Source: Hyalangium gracile
GTDB lineage: Bacteria; Myxococcota; Myxococcia; Myxococcales; Myxococcaceae
Assembly (NCBI RefSeq): GCF_020103725.1
Contig: NZ_JAHXBG010000005.1
Coordinates: forward strand, 62,001 to 126,000
Reading direction: 5' to 3'
Length of the DNA: 64,000 nt
In this document: piece after piece, positions 32,842-41,818 of the stretch
Position numbering within the stretch: position 1 is the stretch's first letter
Layout: each line of letters begins with the position of its first letter
Position numbers and translations under genes: made by a program
Notes under the pieces: generated by a model
Databases searched by the model: none
The model's input: the letters and a program-made list of their open reading frames with translations, nothing else
Told to the model about the DNA's origin: nothing

Positions 32842-33189
32842 GGGGGACTCCGTCCGCCGGAGAGAAGCTCCGGCACACCTCCCTGGAGCAATCCTCGCGC
32901 CACCCCCGAACTACCCGAGAGGCCACTCCGGCACGCGCAAGTCTTGCGGCAGGCCCGGGAACCCGCGCAGGCGCTGCACTCAGTCTCCCCAAAATTCCGT
33001 ATTAGCGGTAAAACCTGCTGCCGCTTCATTCCAGACGTCCTGGAGCCCCCCCGGGAAGCGGACAGTCCGCATCTCATAGCCGTGGAAATGTTTTAATCCT
33101 TACTCCGACTTGCATCACTTAGGGGAAACCAAGGCTCGAGCCGCGGCTCCCCCCCGGATCGAAAGACTTCTGTGCCCCAAGGGGAATCC
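32842..33189. other. Divergent intergenic region, 348 bp
   Basis: Separates two divergent genes and should contain both promoters. It is locally less G+C rich around 32990-33120 (for example AAATGTTTTAATCCTTA). I found no convincing -35/-10 pair, sigma-54 box or palindrome, and no credible small ORF. Confidence 0.6.
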
Positions 33190-36100
33190 ATGAACGCAGT
33201 CGCGCACGGGAGCAGCATGGGGGATCCGTCCTCGGCGCTCTTCGCAAGCGCCGAGGTGGTGGGCCGCCGCTACCAGGTCCTGGAGGTGGTGGGTCGAGGT
33301 GGAATGGGCACGGTCTACCTCGCCCGGGATCGGCTCGCCGGCGTCGTGGCCTTGAAGCGGCTGCACCGCTCGGTCGACGAGATCGCCGAGGACGCCACCC
33401 GCAGCTTCGGCTCCAAGACGGCGCCCCCGGAGATCGCCATCGGGCTGGCCGACGAGTTCAAGGTCCTCACCTCCCTGCACCACCCGCACGTCATCAGCGT
33501 GCTGGACTACGGGTTCGATGACCAGGCGCGCCCGTACTACACGATGGATCTGCTCAAGGGCGCGCAGACCATCACCGAGGCCGGCAAGCACCAGTCTCAC
33601 GAGGTCCGGGTGGGCCTGCTCGCGCAGGTGCTCCAGGCGCTGGCCTACATGCACCGGTGGGGCGTCATCCACCGCGATCTCAAGCCGGCCAACGTGCTCG
33701 TCGTCGACGGGCAGGTGAAGGTGCTGGACTTCGGCCTGGCCATCGCCCGCGAGCGGCTCGATGGGCAGGGCACGGTGGGCACGCCGGGCTTCGTGGCGCC
33801 GGAGCTCTTCGAGGGCCACCCGGCCTCGGCCGCCTCGGATCTGTTCAGCCTGGGGATGATCGCCTACCGGCTGTTCGCCGCGCCGGCTCCCGGACGCCCC
33901 GCGGGCCTGCCCCCCGGCTTCGAGGAGAGCCCGCTCGGGCAGGTGCTGCGCAAGCTGAGCGCGCCCGACCCCGGCGAGCGCTACCGCGGCGCCGAGGAGG
34001 CCCTGGCGGCGCTGACGGAGGCGACCGGCCACCAGATCGTCACCGAGACGTCCGCCACGCGCGAGAGCTTCCTCCAGGGCGCGCGCTTCGTCGGCCGCGA
34101 GCGCGAGCTGCACAAGCTGGAGGACGTGCTCGATCAGGCGCTGCATGGCCGCGGCAGCGCGTGGCTGGTGGGCGGCGAGAGCGGCGTCGGCAAGTCCCGC
34201 CTGCTGGATGAGGTGCGCACGCTGGCCCTGGTGCGCGGCGCGGTGGCGGTGCGAGGCCAGGGCGTCACCGGCGGCGGCAGCCCGTACCAGGAGTGGCGCT
34301 CGGTGCTGCGCTGGCTGGTGCTGCTGGCCGAGCCGAACGACTTCGAGGCGGGCGTGCTCCGGCCGCTGGTGGAGGACCTCGAGACGCTGCTCGGACGCGC
34401 CGTGCCCGCCATGGTCGAGCTGGACCCGGAGATGACGCAGGCGCGCCTCTTCGCGGTGGTGGAGGATCTGTTCCGCCGCGTGCCGCAGCCCACGGTGCTC
34501 ATCCTGGAGGATCTGCACTGGGCGCACGGCGAGTCGCTGCGCCTGCTGGCCCGCATCGCGTCCCTGGCCCGGACGCTGCCCCTGCTCATCCTCGCCAGCT
34601 TCCGCGACGACGAGCGCCCCGAGCTGCCCACCGAGCTGCCGATGATGGAGGTGCTCCGGCTGCCCCGGCTCGGAGAGAGCGCCATCGCCGTGCTCACCGA
34701 GTCGATGATCGGCGCGGCGGGCCGCTCGCCGCAGATCGTCGAGATGCTGCGGCGCGAGACGGAGGGCAACCCCTTCTTCCTCGTGGAGGTGGTGCGCGCG
34801 CTGGCGGACGAGACGGGGCAGCTGGCTCGGATCGGCAGCGCGCCGCTGCCCGCCAAGGTCTTCCCCGGCGGCGTGAAGCAGATCGTCCAGCGGCGGCTGG
34901 CCAGGCTCCCGCCGTCGGCGCGCGAGCTGCTCCAGCTGGCCGCGGTCATCGGGCGCAGGCTCGATCCGAAGGTGCTGAGCCGGTGCGCGCCCACCATGCG
35001 CATGGACGCCTTCCTGTCCGAGTGCGCGAGCGCCGCGGTGCTGGACTTCTCCGAGGGCCAGTGGCGCTTCGCGCACGACAAGCTGCGCGAGGGCGTGATC
35101 GCGGATCTGCCGGCCCGCGCCGAGCCGCTGCTGCACCGCCAGGCCGCGATGGCCATCGAGGCGGTGTACCCGGAGTCTCCGGACTGGATGGTGGCGCTCG
35201 CCTTCCACTGGGGCAAGGCCGGGGACACGGCGAAGGAGATCCACTACGCCCAGAAGGCCGGCGAGCAGGCCCTGGCGGCCTATGCCAGCCGCGAGGCCAT
35301 TCCCCACCTGGAGCGGGCCCTGGCGCTGCTGGCGCCCACGGGGGCGGATGCCCAGGCCCTGGCGCCCGAGAAGCGCGCGCAGCTGGCGCACCTCGAGGCG
35401 CTGATGGCGGACGTCTACTTCCAGCTCGGGCTGCTGGACAAGTGCCGCGCGCACGCCGAGAGCTCCCTGCGGTACTTCGGCTGGAGCGTGCCCTCGTCCT
35501 CCGTGGGCTGGGGCACGGGCGTGGCGGGCCAGCTCATCCAGCGCTTCGCCCAGGCCACGGTGCCGGAGGCGTTCGAGCTGGGCGCGCACGAGAAGCTGGA
35601 GCACCGCGCGGAGGCGGGCCGCATGCTGCTGCGGCTCACGGACATGTTCCTCTTCTCCCAGGACATGCCGCGCCTGCTCTGGTCCGGGCTGCGCATGCTC
35701 AACATCTGCGAGCCGCTGGGCCCCTCCCCCGCCCTGGCGCGCGGCTATGCGCTGATGTCGCTGGTGGCCAGCCTGCCGCCCACGCGCCCCATCGCCGAGA
35801 TCTGGCTGCGCCGCTCGCAGGAGATGGCCGAGCAGGTGGGCAGCCCCATCGACGTGGCCTACGTCCTGTCGCGCAGCGCGGCCAGCGGCATCGGCACCGC
35901 GCGCTGGCACGAGCTGGAGAGCTGGGGCGAGCGCTCCATCTCCATCGCCAGCAGCCTGGGCGACTACCGGCAGCTGGAGGAGACGTGCGCGGTACTCACG
36001 TGCGCGAACACCTGCCGCGGGCGCTACAAGCGCGCCATCGAGCTGGCCGAGCGGATGGAGAGCTCGGCGCGGCGGCGCGGCGCCACGCAGACCCAGCTCT

Positions 36101-36756
36101 GGGGCCCGGTGATGCGAATCGGGCCGATGATGCGCATGGGCCGCTCCATGGAGGCCGTCCTCCTGGCGTCCGCGGAGCTGCCTCGCATCGAGGCCAACGT
36201 GGACGTCGCGTCGAAGATCGTGCTCTACGGCACGCTCGCGCTGGCCTGGCTGCGCCAGGAGAACGTCGAGAAGGCGCGGCAGCTGGCCACGCAGACGCTC
36301 CAGGTGCTGCAGTCCATCAAGCCCGTCACCTTCTTCCTGTACCCGGGCATCATCGCGATGAACGAGGTGCACCTCACGCTCTGGGAGCGCTCCGCCCCGG
36401 GCTCCGCCGAGCGGGAGCAGCTGATGAAGGAGGCGCGGGCGGGCATCCAGATCCTGCGCACCTTCGCGCTGCTCCTGCCGTTCGCGCGCTCGTTCTCGTG
36501 GCTGTGCCGCGGCAGCGAGGCGTGGCTCTCCGGCCGTCACGCGGTGGCGCGCCATGCCTGGCAGCGGGCGCTGGCCGAGGCGGAGGCGCACAAGATGCCC
36601 TTCGAGGAAGGACGCGCCCGGTACGAGCTCGGACGGCACATGGATCTGCAGGATCCCAACCGGAGGACCCACCTGCTGAAGGCCCGAGGGCTCTTCTCCG
36701 AGCTGGGCATGCCGGACGAGATCGCCCGGGTGCAGGCGGAGCTGGACCGCGGCTGA
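33190..36756 (+). CDS. PknK-like Ser/Thr protein kinase with AAA/NTPase and TPR-like regions
   Basis: 1188 residues. Kinase domain about 28-280: glycine loop GRGGMGTVYLA, K56 (VALKRL), HRDLKPAN (D163) and DFG (D180), so active. A STAND/AAA-type ATPase follows: FVGRERELHKLEDVLD, Walker A GGESGVGKS (K335), Walker B VLILEDLHWAHG. From about 690 the protein is helical with TPR-like repeats. The order matches PknK of mycobacteria and many myxobacterial kinases that sense ligands through the C-terminus. ATG at 33190 follows AAGGGGA; the frame opens at 33172. Stand-alone, convergent with the lipid operon. Confidence 0.92.
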   Translation: MNAVAHGSSMGDPSSALFASAEVVGRRYQVLEVVGRGGMGTVYLARDRLAGVVALKRLHRSVDEIAEDATRSFGSKTAPPEIAIGLADEFKVLTSLHHPHVISVLDYGFDDQARPYYTMDLLKGAQTITEAGKHQSHEVRVGLLAQVLQALAYMHRWGVIHRDLKPANVLVVDGQVKVLDFGLAIARERLDGQGTVGTPGFVAPELFEGHPASAASDLFSLGMIAYRLFAAPAPGRPAGLPPGFEESPLGQVLRKLSAPDPGERYRGAEEALAALTEATGHQIVTETSATRESFLQGARFVGRERELHKLEDVLDQALHGRGSAWLVGGESGVGKSRLLDEVRTLALVRGAVAVRGQGVTGGGSPYQEWRSVLRWLVLLAEPNDFEAGVLRPLVEDLETLLGRAVPAMVELDPEMTQARLFAVVEDLFRRVPQPTVLILEDLHWAHGESLRLLARIASLARTLPLLILASFRDDERPELPTELPMMEVLRLPRLGESAIAVLTESMIGAAGRSPQIVEMLRRETEGNPFFLVEVVRALADETGQLARIGSAPLPAKVFPGGVKQIVQRRLARLPPSARELLQLAAVIGRRLDPKVLSRCAPTMRMDAFLSECASAAVLDFSEGQWRFAHDKLREGVIADLPARAEPLLHRQAAMAIEAVYPESPDWMVALAFHWGKAGDTAKEIHYAQKAGEQALAAYASREAIPHLERALALLAPTGADAQALAPEKRAQLAHLEALMADVYFQLGLLDKCRAHAESSLRYFGWSVPSSSVGWGTGVAGQLIQRFAQATVPEAFELGAHEKLEHRAEAGRMLLRLTDMFLFSQDMPRLLWSGLRMLNICEPLGPSPALARGYALMSLVASLPPTRPIAEIWLRRSQEMAEQVGSPIDVAYVLSRSAASGIGTARWHELESWGERSISIASSLGDYRQLEETCAVLTCANTCRGRYKRAIELAERMESSARRRGATQTQLWGPVMRIGPMMRMGRSMEAVLLASAELPRIEANVDVASKIVLYGTLALAWLRQENVEKARQLATQTLQVLQSIKPVTFFLYPGIIAMNEVHLTLWERSAPGSAEREQLMKEARAGIQILRTFALLLPFARSFSWLCRGSEAWLSGRHAVARHAWQRALAEAEAHKMPFEEGRARYELGRHMDLQDPNRRTHLLKARGLFSELGMPDEIARVQAELDRG

Positions 36757-36765
36757 GCCTCAGCC
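36751..36765. repeat. 15-bp palindrome containing both convergent stop codons
   Basis: GGCTGAG-C-CTCAGCC is a perfect inverted repeat about one base. It holds the TGA of the kinase gene on the plus strand and the TGA of the SDR gene on the minus strand. A short hairpin could form on either RNA, but no T run follows, so a terminator role is doubtful. Confidence 0.7.
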
Positions 36766-37575
36766 CGGCGGGTTGAGCACGAGATCCAGCAGCCGCAGCG
36801 TCATCCCGCCGGTGAAGTCGATGGTGGCCCCGTTGAACCAGTCCACCTCGTCTCCCAGCAGGAGCGAGACGAAGCGGGCCACCTCCTGGACGGTGCACAT
36901 CCGCCCGGCGGGGTTCATCTGGGAGTGGGCGGTCTCCAGCCGCTCCAGCGCCTCCGGCGAGTAGACGTGCTTGAGGGCCGGCGTCATCACCGTGCCGAAC
37001 TTGAGCAGGTTCACCCGGTGGCCCTGGGGCCCCAGCTCGATGGCCAGGTGGCGCACGTAGATCTCCAGCGCGGCCTTGGAGGCGGTGATGAGGCCCGTGT
37101 TGTGGAGGAGCGACTCGGTGAGCGGGTTGGTCAGCCCCAGCAGGCGGGCCTGCGGCGCGAGCAGATCGCGCGCCACCAGCGCCTGGGCCCAGTAGATGAA
37201 CGAGTGGGCCATGGCGTTGAAGGTGCGCTCCACCTGCTTGGGGTGGAGCTGGTCCTCCCCTCCCGAGACGAAGCGGCCCACCGAGGCGCTGGCGAGCGAG
37301 TGGACGAAGAGCTTCACGGAGCGAGGCCCCGCCGTGGCCAGGAGGGCGTCCGCGCCCTGGGCGGCGCCCTCGGGAGTTCCCGCGTCTCCCCGGTGCATGA
37401 GGATGCGGCGGCCGGTGGCGGCCACCTCCTGCTCCACCTGCTGGGCCTGCTCCAGGTAGCGCCCCCGGTGCACGCCGAACACGTCGAGCCCGCGTGAGCG
37501 CGCCACGTCCACCGCGATGGCCGCCCCCGTCCCCGAGGAGGCCCCCAGGATGACCGCCCACTGTCCGGCGCTCAT
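36760..37575 (-). CDS. Short-chain dehydrogenase/reductase resembling enoyl-ACP reductase, catalytic Tyr absent
   Basis: 271 residues. NAD(P) loop GASSGTGAAIA at 11-21, the FabI-like FVHSLASASVG, and the helix HNTGLITASKAALEIYVRHLA with K167. FabI has Tyr seven residues before this Lys and classical SDRs four before; here those positions are Thr160 and Ile163. So the usual proton donor is missing and the activity is uncertain. The C-terminus has FGTVMTPAL and FTGG as in SDRs. Start overlaps the acyltransferase stop (ATGA). Last gene of the four-gene lipid operon. Confidence 0.8.
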   Translation of the reverse strand: MSAGQWAVILGASSGTGAAIAVDVARSRGLDVFGVHRGRYLEQAQQVEQEVAATGRRILMHRGDAGTPEGAAQGADALLATAGPRSVKLFVHSLASASVGRFVSGGEDQLHPKQVERTFNAMAHSFIYWAQALVARDLLAPQARLLGLTNPLTESLLHNTGLITASKAALEIYVRHLAIELGPQGHRVNLLKFGTVMTPALKHVYSPEALERLETAHSQMNPAGRMCTVQEVARFVSLLLGDEVDWFNGATIDFTGGMTLRLLDLVLNPPG

Positions 37576-38324
37576 GCGGCCTCCTTGCGGCCCCTGGCGC
37601 GATCCATGAGCGACTGGACGGCGCCCCGAACCTCCTGGTTCAGCTCCAGCAGCGCGGCCCGGTCCGAGGGATCGATCCCTCCGTTCAGGTGGCGCTCGAT
37701 GGGCTCTCCGACGAGCTGGGTGATCTTCACCGGGATGGACAGCGAGAGCGGCCACACCCCCGTCGCGCCGATCCCCAGCCACACCGGAATCCCGGCGGGC
37801 ACCCGGAGGCGCCGGCCGAGCGCATAGCCATCATTGAGGCCGATGTAGACATCATCCACGCCATCCGCCGCCACCGGGACGATGGGCAGGCCATGGCGGA
37901 TGGCCAGGCGCAGGTACCCGAGCCGCTCGCCCCAGTCGACCTCGTAGCGGTGGCGGAAGCTGCGGCAGCCCTCTTTCGTCCCGCCCGGCTGGACGAGGAT
38001 GTGCTCGCCGCGCGCCACCGCCTGCTCGATGCCGGGCCCATCCCCGGTGACGAAGCCCAGGCCATCCACCCCCCACTTCAGCAGCCGGTTCTGGCCGAAG
38101 AAGCCGTGGATGATGCCGTGCGGCAGATAGCCCAGCCGCTCGTAGAGACTCACGGTGAGCATGCACTGGTCGAGCGCCAGGGGCCGCCCATGGTAGGCGA
38201 CGATCAGCTTCGCCCCGGGCCTCAGCAGGGTCTCGATTCCGACGACCTCGTAGCGGTGCCAGAGGCGCAGCACCCGGAACGCCGCCAGCCAGGTCGCCAG
38301 GGGAAGCCCGCTCGCCCGGCTCAT
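37572..38324 (-). CDS. Membrane-associated acyltransferase, PlsC/DGAT-like
   Basis: 250 residues. Acyltransferase block I is YHGRPLALDQCML (H45, D52; spacing HX6D instead of the usual HX4D). Later blocks are FFGQNRLLKWGVDGLGFV, ILVQPGGTKEG (the E-G-T-like block III) and LPIVPVAADGVDDVY. The first part fits the TMEM68/hemolysin-type branch of glycerol or wax ester acyltransferases. Probably transfers an acyl group to a lipid alcohol at the inner membrane. ATG at 38324 overlaps the KAS III stop. Acyl donor unknown. Confidence 0.78.
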   Translation of the reverse strand: MSRASGLPLATWLAAFRVLRLWHRYEVVGIETLLRPGAKLIVAYHGRPLALDQCMLTVSLYERLGYLPHGIIHGFFGQNRLLKWGVDGLGFVTGDGPGIEQAVARGEHILVQPGGTKEGCRSFRHRYEVDWGERLGYLRLAIRHGLPIVPVAADGVDDVYIGLNDGYALGRRLRVPAGIPVWLGIGATGVWPLSLSIPVKITQLVGEPIERHLNGGIDPSDRAALLELNQEVRGAVQSLMDRARGRKEAA

Positions 38325-39289
38325 CCGCCCACCTGATAGAGGAGCGCGCCCTGGGAGACGCCCGCCCCCACCCCGACCATCAGGATGCGATCCCCCGGAC
38401 GCACGTCCCGGGTCCTCATCAGCAGATCGAGGCTGTATGGGATGGCCACCGAGGCCACGCTGCCCACGTCGCGGACCATCGGGATGAGCTTCGCACGGTC
38501 GATCTTCAGCCCGTCGACGATGGCATCCAGCAGGGCGCCGTTGGGCTGGTGGGGCAGCACCCACTGGATGTCCGCCAGCGACAGGTTCGCCTGCTTCAGC
38601 ACCGCGTGGGTGGCGGAGCCCAGGGCATCCAGCGCGATCTGGAAGATGTCTCCGCGCGAGGCGTAGAACTGGATCTTCTCCATCTGGCCGGTGAGCAACG
38701 GCTGGCCGAAGCCGGTGTCCGGAGGCAGCGTGCCGTTGTTGGAGAGCGACACGCCCAGCACACCCTCGTTCGGGCGCGCGGTCCCGAGCACGGCGGCGGC
38801 CGCCGCATCACCACAGACCAGGTAGGGCCGCGCGTTGCCCGGCTCCAGGCCCCGCGAGGTGAACTCCACGGCGACGATGCCGACCGGCCCCAGCCCGGTG
38901 GCCACCGAGCGGGCGGCGACATCGAAGGCGGACACGAAGCCCATGCACGCGTTGTTGATGTCGAACGCGTCGCACGTGTTCGTGAGCCCGAGCGCGCCCG
39001 CGATCATGCTCGCGGTGGCGGGGGTGGTGGCGTCTCCACCGGTGGAGGTGACGAAGAGGATGCGCCGCAGGTCCGTGGGCGCCAGCTTCGCCGCCTCGAG
39101 CGCGCCGCGCAGCGCCTGCACCCCCACGTCCCGCATGCGGGTGCCGGGCTCCACCCAGTAGCGCGTCCGGATGCCCGTCCGCTCCGCCACCTTCGCCGGA
39201 TCCCGGCCCAGCTTCCGGGCCAGCTCCTCCGTCGTCACCGCCCTGCCCGGCAGCACGCCGGCGGTTCCCAGGATGCGCACGGGGATCAT
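38321..39289 (-). CDS. KAS III (FabH)-like thiolase-fold enzyme with altered catalytic triad
   Basis: 322 residues with the full FabH-type fold. Nucleophile C115 (INNACMGF) and H247 (LPHQPNG) are in place, but the third residue, Asn in FabH (GNTSAAS), is Ser277 here (GSVASVAIP). Early parts ERTGIRTRYW and VTSTGGDATTPATA are typical. The enzyme could be a condensing enzyme with odd substrate use or a KAS III-like acyltransferase. It sits between patatin and acyltransferase genes with ATGA overlaps on both sides, so it belongs to a dedicated lipid pathway rather than housekeeping fatty-acid synthesis. Confidence 0.85.
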   Translation of the reverse strand: MIPVRILGTAGVLPGRAVTTEELARKLGRDPAKVAERTGIRTRYWVEPGTRMRDVGVQALRGALEAAKLAPTDLRRILFVTSTGGDATTPATASMIAGALGLTNTCDAFDINNACMGFVSAFDVAARSVATGLGPVGIVAVEFTSRGLEPGNARPYLVCGDAAAAAVLGTARPNEGVLGVSLSNNGTLPPDTGFGQPLLTGQMEKIQFYASRGDIFQIALDALGSATHAVLKQANLSLADIQWVLPHQPNGALLDAIVDGLKIDRAKLIPMVRDVGSVASVAIPYSLDLLMRTRDVRPGDRILMVGVGAGVSQGALLYQVGG

Positions 39290-41649
39290 GGCCGTACCCC
39301 CTCAGAGAAGATCTTGGACACCAGCTCGCCGCGACGCCGGGACATCCGCTTCCACCGCGCATCGATCTCGTCGAGGGTCGGCCCGGCGACTCTCGCCGCC
39401 TTGTCCACGAAGGCCTGCCCCTCGGCAAAGGCCCAGGGTGGAAGCGGAGTAAAGGGAAGATCGAAGGTCACGTCGGCACATTCCGCGTTCATGTCTCCGC
39501 CGGAGTGGAACAGGATGAGCGTCGAGCGCACCAGATCGGCCAGGCGCCCGACGGGGTTGAGGCCATGGAGGAACAACCCCAGCGCTCCCGGCAACAGGGG
39601 GCCCGGGTCCTGCGTCTCGGGAGGCGCCGAGAGCACGTTGGTGGCCACGATCAGGTTGGCGCGCTGGGACATCAACACACTGGCCGGGACGCTGTTGATG
39701 AAGGCCCCGTCCACGACGCGGCCGTGGCTGTCCGTGAAGTCCGGCGAGAGCAGCCCCGGCATGATCCCGCTGGAGCGGATGGCGGCGCCCATCGTCCCCC
39801 GCCGGAGCACCCACGCCTGGCCCTGGGAGACGTCCGTGCCCACGGGGAAGAAGGGCAGCGCGACCTTCTCCAGCCGCCGGTGGCCCAGCATGCGATCGAA
39901 GGCGAAGGTGATCGCCTTGGAGTTGAGCACGCTCGCCGCGATGACGCCCAGGAAGAGCTGCCCCTTCCTCAGCAGCAGCTCCAACCCCGCCAGGCCCAGG
40001 CTGCTGTAGCAGGCCCCAGCCACGGCTCCGAAGCTCGTCCCGCTGAGCACGTCGATGGGGATGTTCCGCTCGAGCATCCCGCGAATGACGGCGATCTCGG
40101 CATAGCCCCAGGAGCCGCCCGCCCCCAGCGCGATGCCCACCACGCGCTCGGTGATGGCCCGTCCCCAGCGCCGGAAGATCTCCTGCTCCGCCGCGCCGCA
40201 CTCCGCCAGGGTGCGGGGCCTGGAGAAGCGCTCCACCTCGAGCGGGAGGCGCACCGTCCCCGCGGGAAACGCGGGGCCCGGCCTGTGCTCGGAGTCCGGC
40301 TCGATCAGGGCGGAGTAGAGGACGGAGCCCCGGTCGAAGCCCGGAGGAGGCTCCGCCTCGAGCGGATCTCGTGAGAGGTAGACCAGCTTCCACGTCACGT
40401 CCCCATCGACGAGAGGCCGGAAGCCCGGAGCGCTGCCTTCGGGAGGCTCGAGCCCGGACCACAGCCGGGGCTCCTCCACCTGCACGAAGAAGTAGTCCCA
40501 CCGCCCCGCGTCCGACCTCGCCAGCCGCTGGAGCGCGAGGGCCGCGGCCTGCCCGTTGGGGGCCTCGAGGCGATAGGACGGCACCTGCCCGGAACGGAAC
40601 TCCGGCAGAGGCGCGGGGGGCACCGTCGTCGAGGACGCCACCAGCTCCACCCGGAGGATGTGATCGCCGTAGGCCTGATGGGTGGCCTCGGCCACGCCCT
40701 GGAGGAGCGTGCCCAGAGACACCCGGGGCGCATCCGTCCGAAAGAGCACCACCTCGGGCGGAGTCAGCCCGGTGACCGTGTCCGCGATGCGCGTCCAGAC
40801 ATCCGCGGGAGAGGAGGACACGGAGCTGGCGAACAGCGGAGAGCGGCGGATGAGCCGCTCGCTGTGCTTCTCGAGGATGCGGGCCACCCGCACCGTCTCC
40901 GTGTGCAGCTTCACCGTGCATGGCGCCGGGTTGTCGCTGTGCAGCACCACGTCTCCGAAGAGGCTCCCGGGATAGAGGGCGCGGGTGAGGACGGACTCGC
41001 GCTCGGAGTCCATCGGCGGCTCCCGCCACTCCCCCAGCATCCCCTCCAGGACCAGGAAGACGCCCCTGTGCTCATCCAGGGTGCTGCCCTGGGGGATGAC
41101 GACCGGATCCTCGTTGCGGCCTCCCTCGAAGGAGAGCGCCTCCGCCGTGTCGATCAGGGCATGCAGGTGCCTCACGCTGGCCCGCTGGAACTGGACGGTG
41201 TGGCGGATGGCCTTGAAGAAGGTGCGTCTGGAGCGGTGGAGCTCCGCGTGATCGTCGAGGATCCGCTCCAGCTCCCCTGCCTCCACCCCTGGCAGCGAGC
41301 GCAGCCCTCGCTCGGTCAGCAGCAGCACCTCGCTCGTGGCCACCGCCTCGATGCGAATGGCTGCCTTGGGCGCCCGCCGCTTCTCCGCCGACTGGTTCGG
41401 GTTGACCCACACCTCGCCCCGGTAGAGGGGCCGATGTGGCGCCAGGCACCCCGGAAGGAGCTGGATGAGCTCCACCTCTCCCGAGAGGACGATCAGGAGC
41501 CTGGGCAGCTCGGCGCCGCTCAGCTCCGGACTGGGGAAGACGCGGGTCCCCCGACGGAACACCCGCCGCTCCAGGAGGTGCCGTGCCTGCTCCGGATGGA
41601 AGTCGAGCCAGCGACTCAGGGCACCGAAGTGCAAGGGGGGCAGCGTCAT
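39286..41649 (-). CDS. Patatin-like phospholipase with two cNMP-binding-like domains (NTE-like)
   Basis: 787 residues. Two beta-roll domains resembling cyclic-nucleotide-binding folds lie at about 12-115 (LLIVLSGEVELIQLL) and 160-275 (GVFLVLEGMLGEWRE, YPGSLFGDVVL). A divergent middle region and a C-terminal patatin domain follow. The patatin domain has oxyanion loop GAGGSWG, nucleophile S539 in GTSFG, and D647 in VVDGAF, so the Ser-Asp dyad is intact. Architecture is like neuropathy target esterase and bacterial homologues. ATG at 41649 has GGAGGT upstream. First gene of the operon, so it leads transcription. Confidence 0.88.
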   Translation of the reverse strand: MTLPPLHFGALSRWLDFHPEQARHLLERRVFRRGTRVFPSPELSGAELPRLLIVLSGEVELIQLLPGCLAPHRPLYRGEVWVNPNQSAEKRRAPKAAIRIEAVATSEVLLLTERGLRSLPGVEAGELERILDDHAELHRSRRTFFKAIRHTVQFQRASVRHLHALIDTAEALSFEGGRNEDPVVIPQGSTLDEHRGVFLVLEGMLGEWREPPMDSERESVLTRALYPGSLFGDVVLHSDNPAPCTVKLHTETVRVARILEKHSERLIRRSPLFASSVSSSPADVWTRIADTVTGLTPPEVVLFRTDAPRVSLGTLLQGVAEATHQAYGDHILRVELVASSTTVPPAPLPEFRSGQVPSYRLEAPNGQAAALALQRLARSDAGRWDYFFVQVEEPRLWSGLEPPEGSAPGFRPLVDGDVTWKLVYLSRDPLEAEPPPGFDRGSVLYSALIEPDSEHRPGPAFPAGTVRLPLEVERFSRPRTLAECGAAEQEIFRRWGRAITERVVGIALGAGGSWGYAEIAVIRGMLERNIPIDVLSGTSFGAVAGACYSSLGLAGLELLLRKGQLFLGVIAASVLNSKAITFAFDRMLGHRRLEKVALPFFPVGTDVSQGQAWVLRRGTMGAAIRSSGIMPGLLSPDFTDSHGRVVDGAFINSVPASVLMSQRANLIVATNVLSAPPETQDPGPLLPGALGLFLHGLNPVGRLADLVRSTLILFHSGGDMNAECADVTFDLPFTPLPPWAFAEGQAFVDKAARVAGPTLDEIDARWKRMSRRRGELVSKIFSEGVRP

Positions 41650-41818
41650 GCGGTCACCTCCTTCTTTACTACGATGCCGTGTATGACGGTGCGGTTGAAC
41701 GCACTGCGAGCAATGGCGCGAGAAGCTTCCACGAGGCGCCCCTGCTCTGAGAGGATGGCGAGCGCTCAGGCGGAGCGGCCCCCCGCCTCATGCACGAAAT
41801 TCCAGGCCTGGTGACTCC

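Noticed and set aside
32842-33189. Possible sigma-54 or sigma-70 promoter elements in the divergent gap
   Set aside because: GGCAC and TTGC words occur but the spacing does not fit a -24/-12 box, and no well-spaced -35/-10 pair was found.
33115-36672. Very long minus-strand open frame (about 1185 codons) antisense to the Ser/Thr kinase
   Set aside because: Composition is Arg/His/Gln/Ala-rich with no domain motifs. It is the usual high-G+C shadow of a real gene whose kinase and ATPase motifs are intact on the plus strand.
41681-41814. Short plus-strand ORF (starts MTVRLNALRAMAREA) before the GAF-AAA gene
   Set aside because: No ribosome site, no family resemblance, and it lies in the divergent promoter gap.
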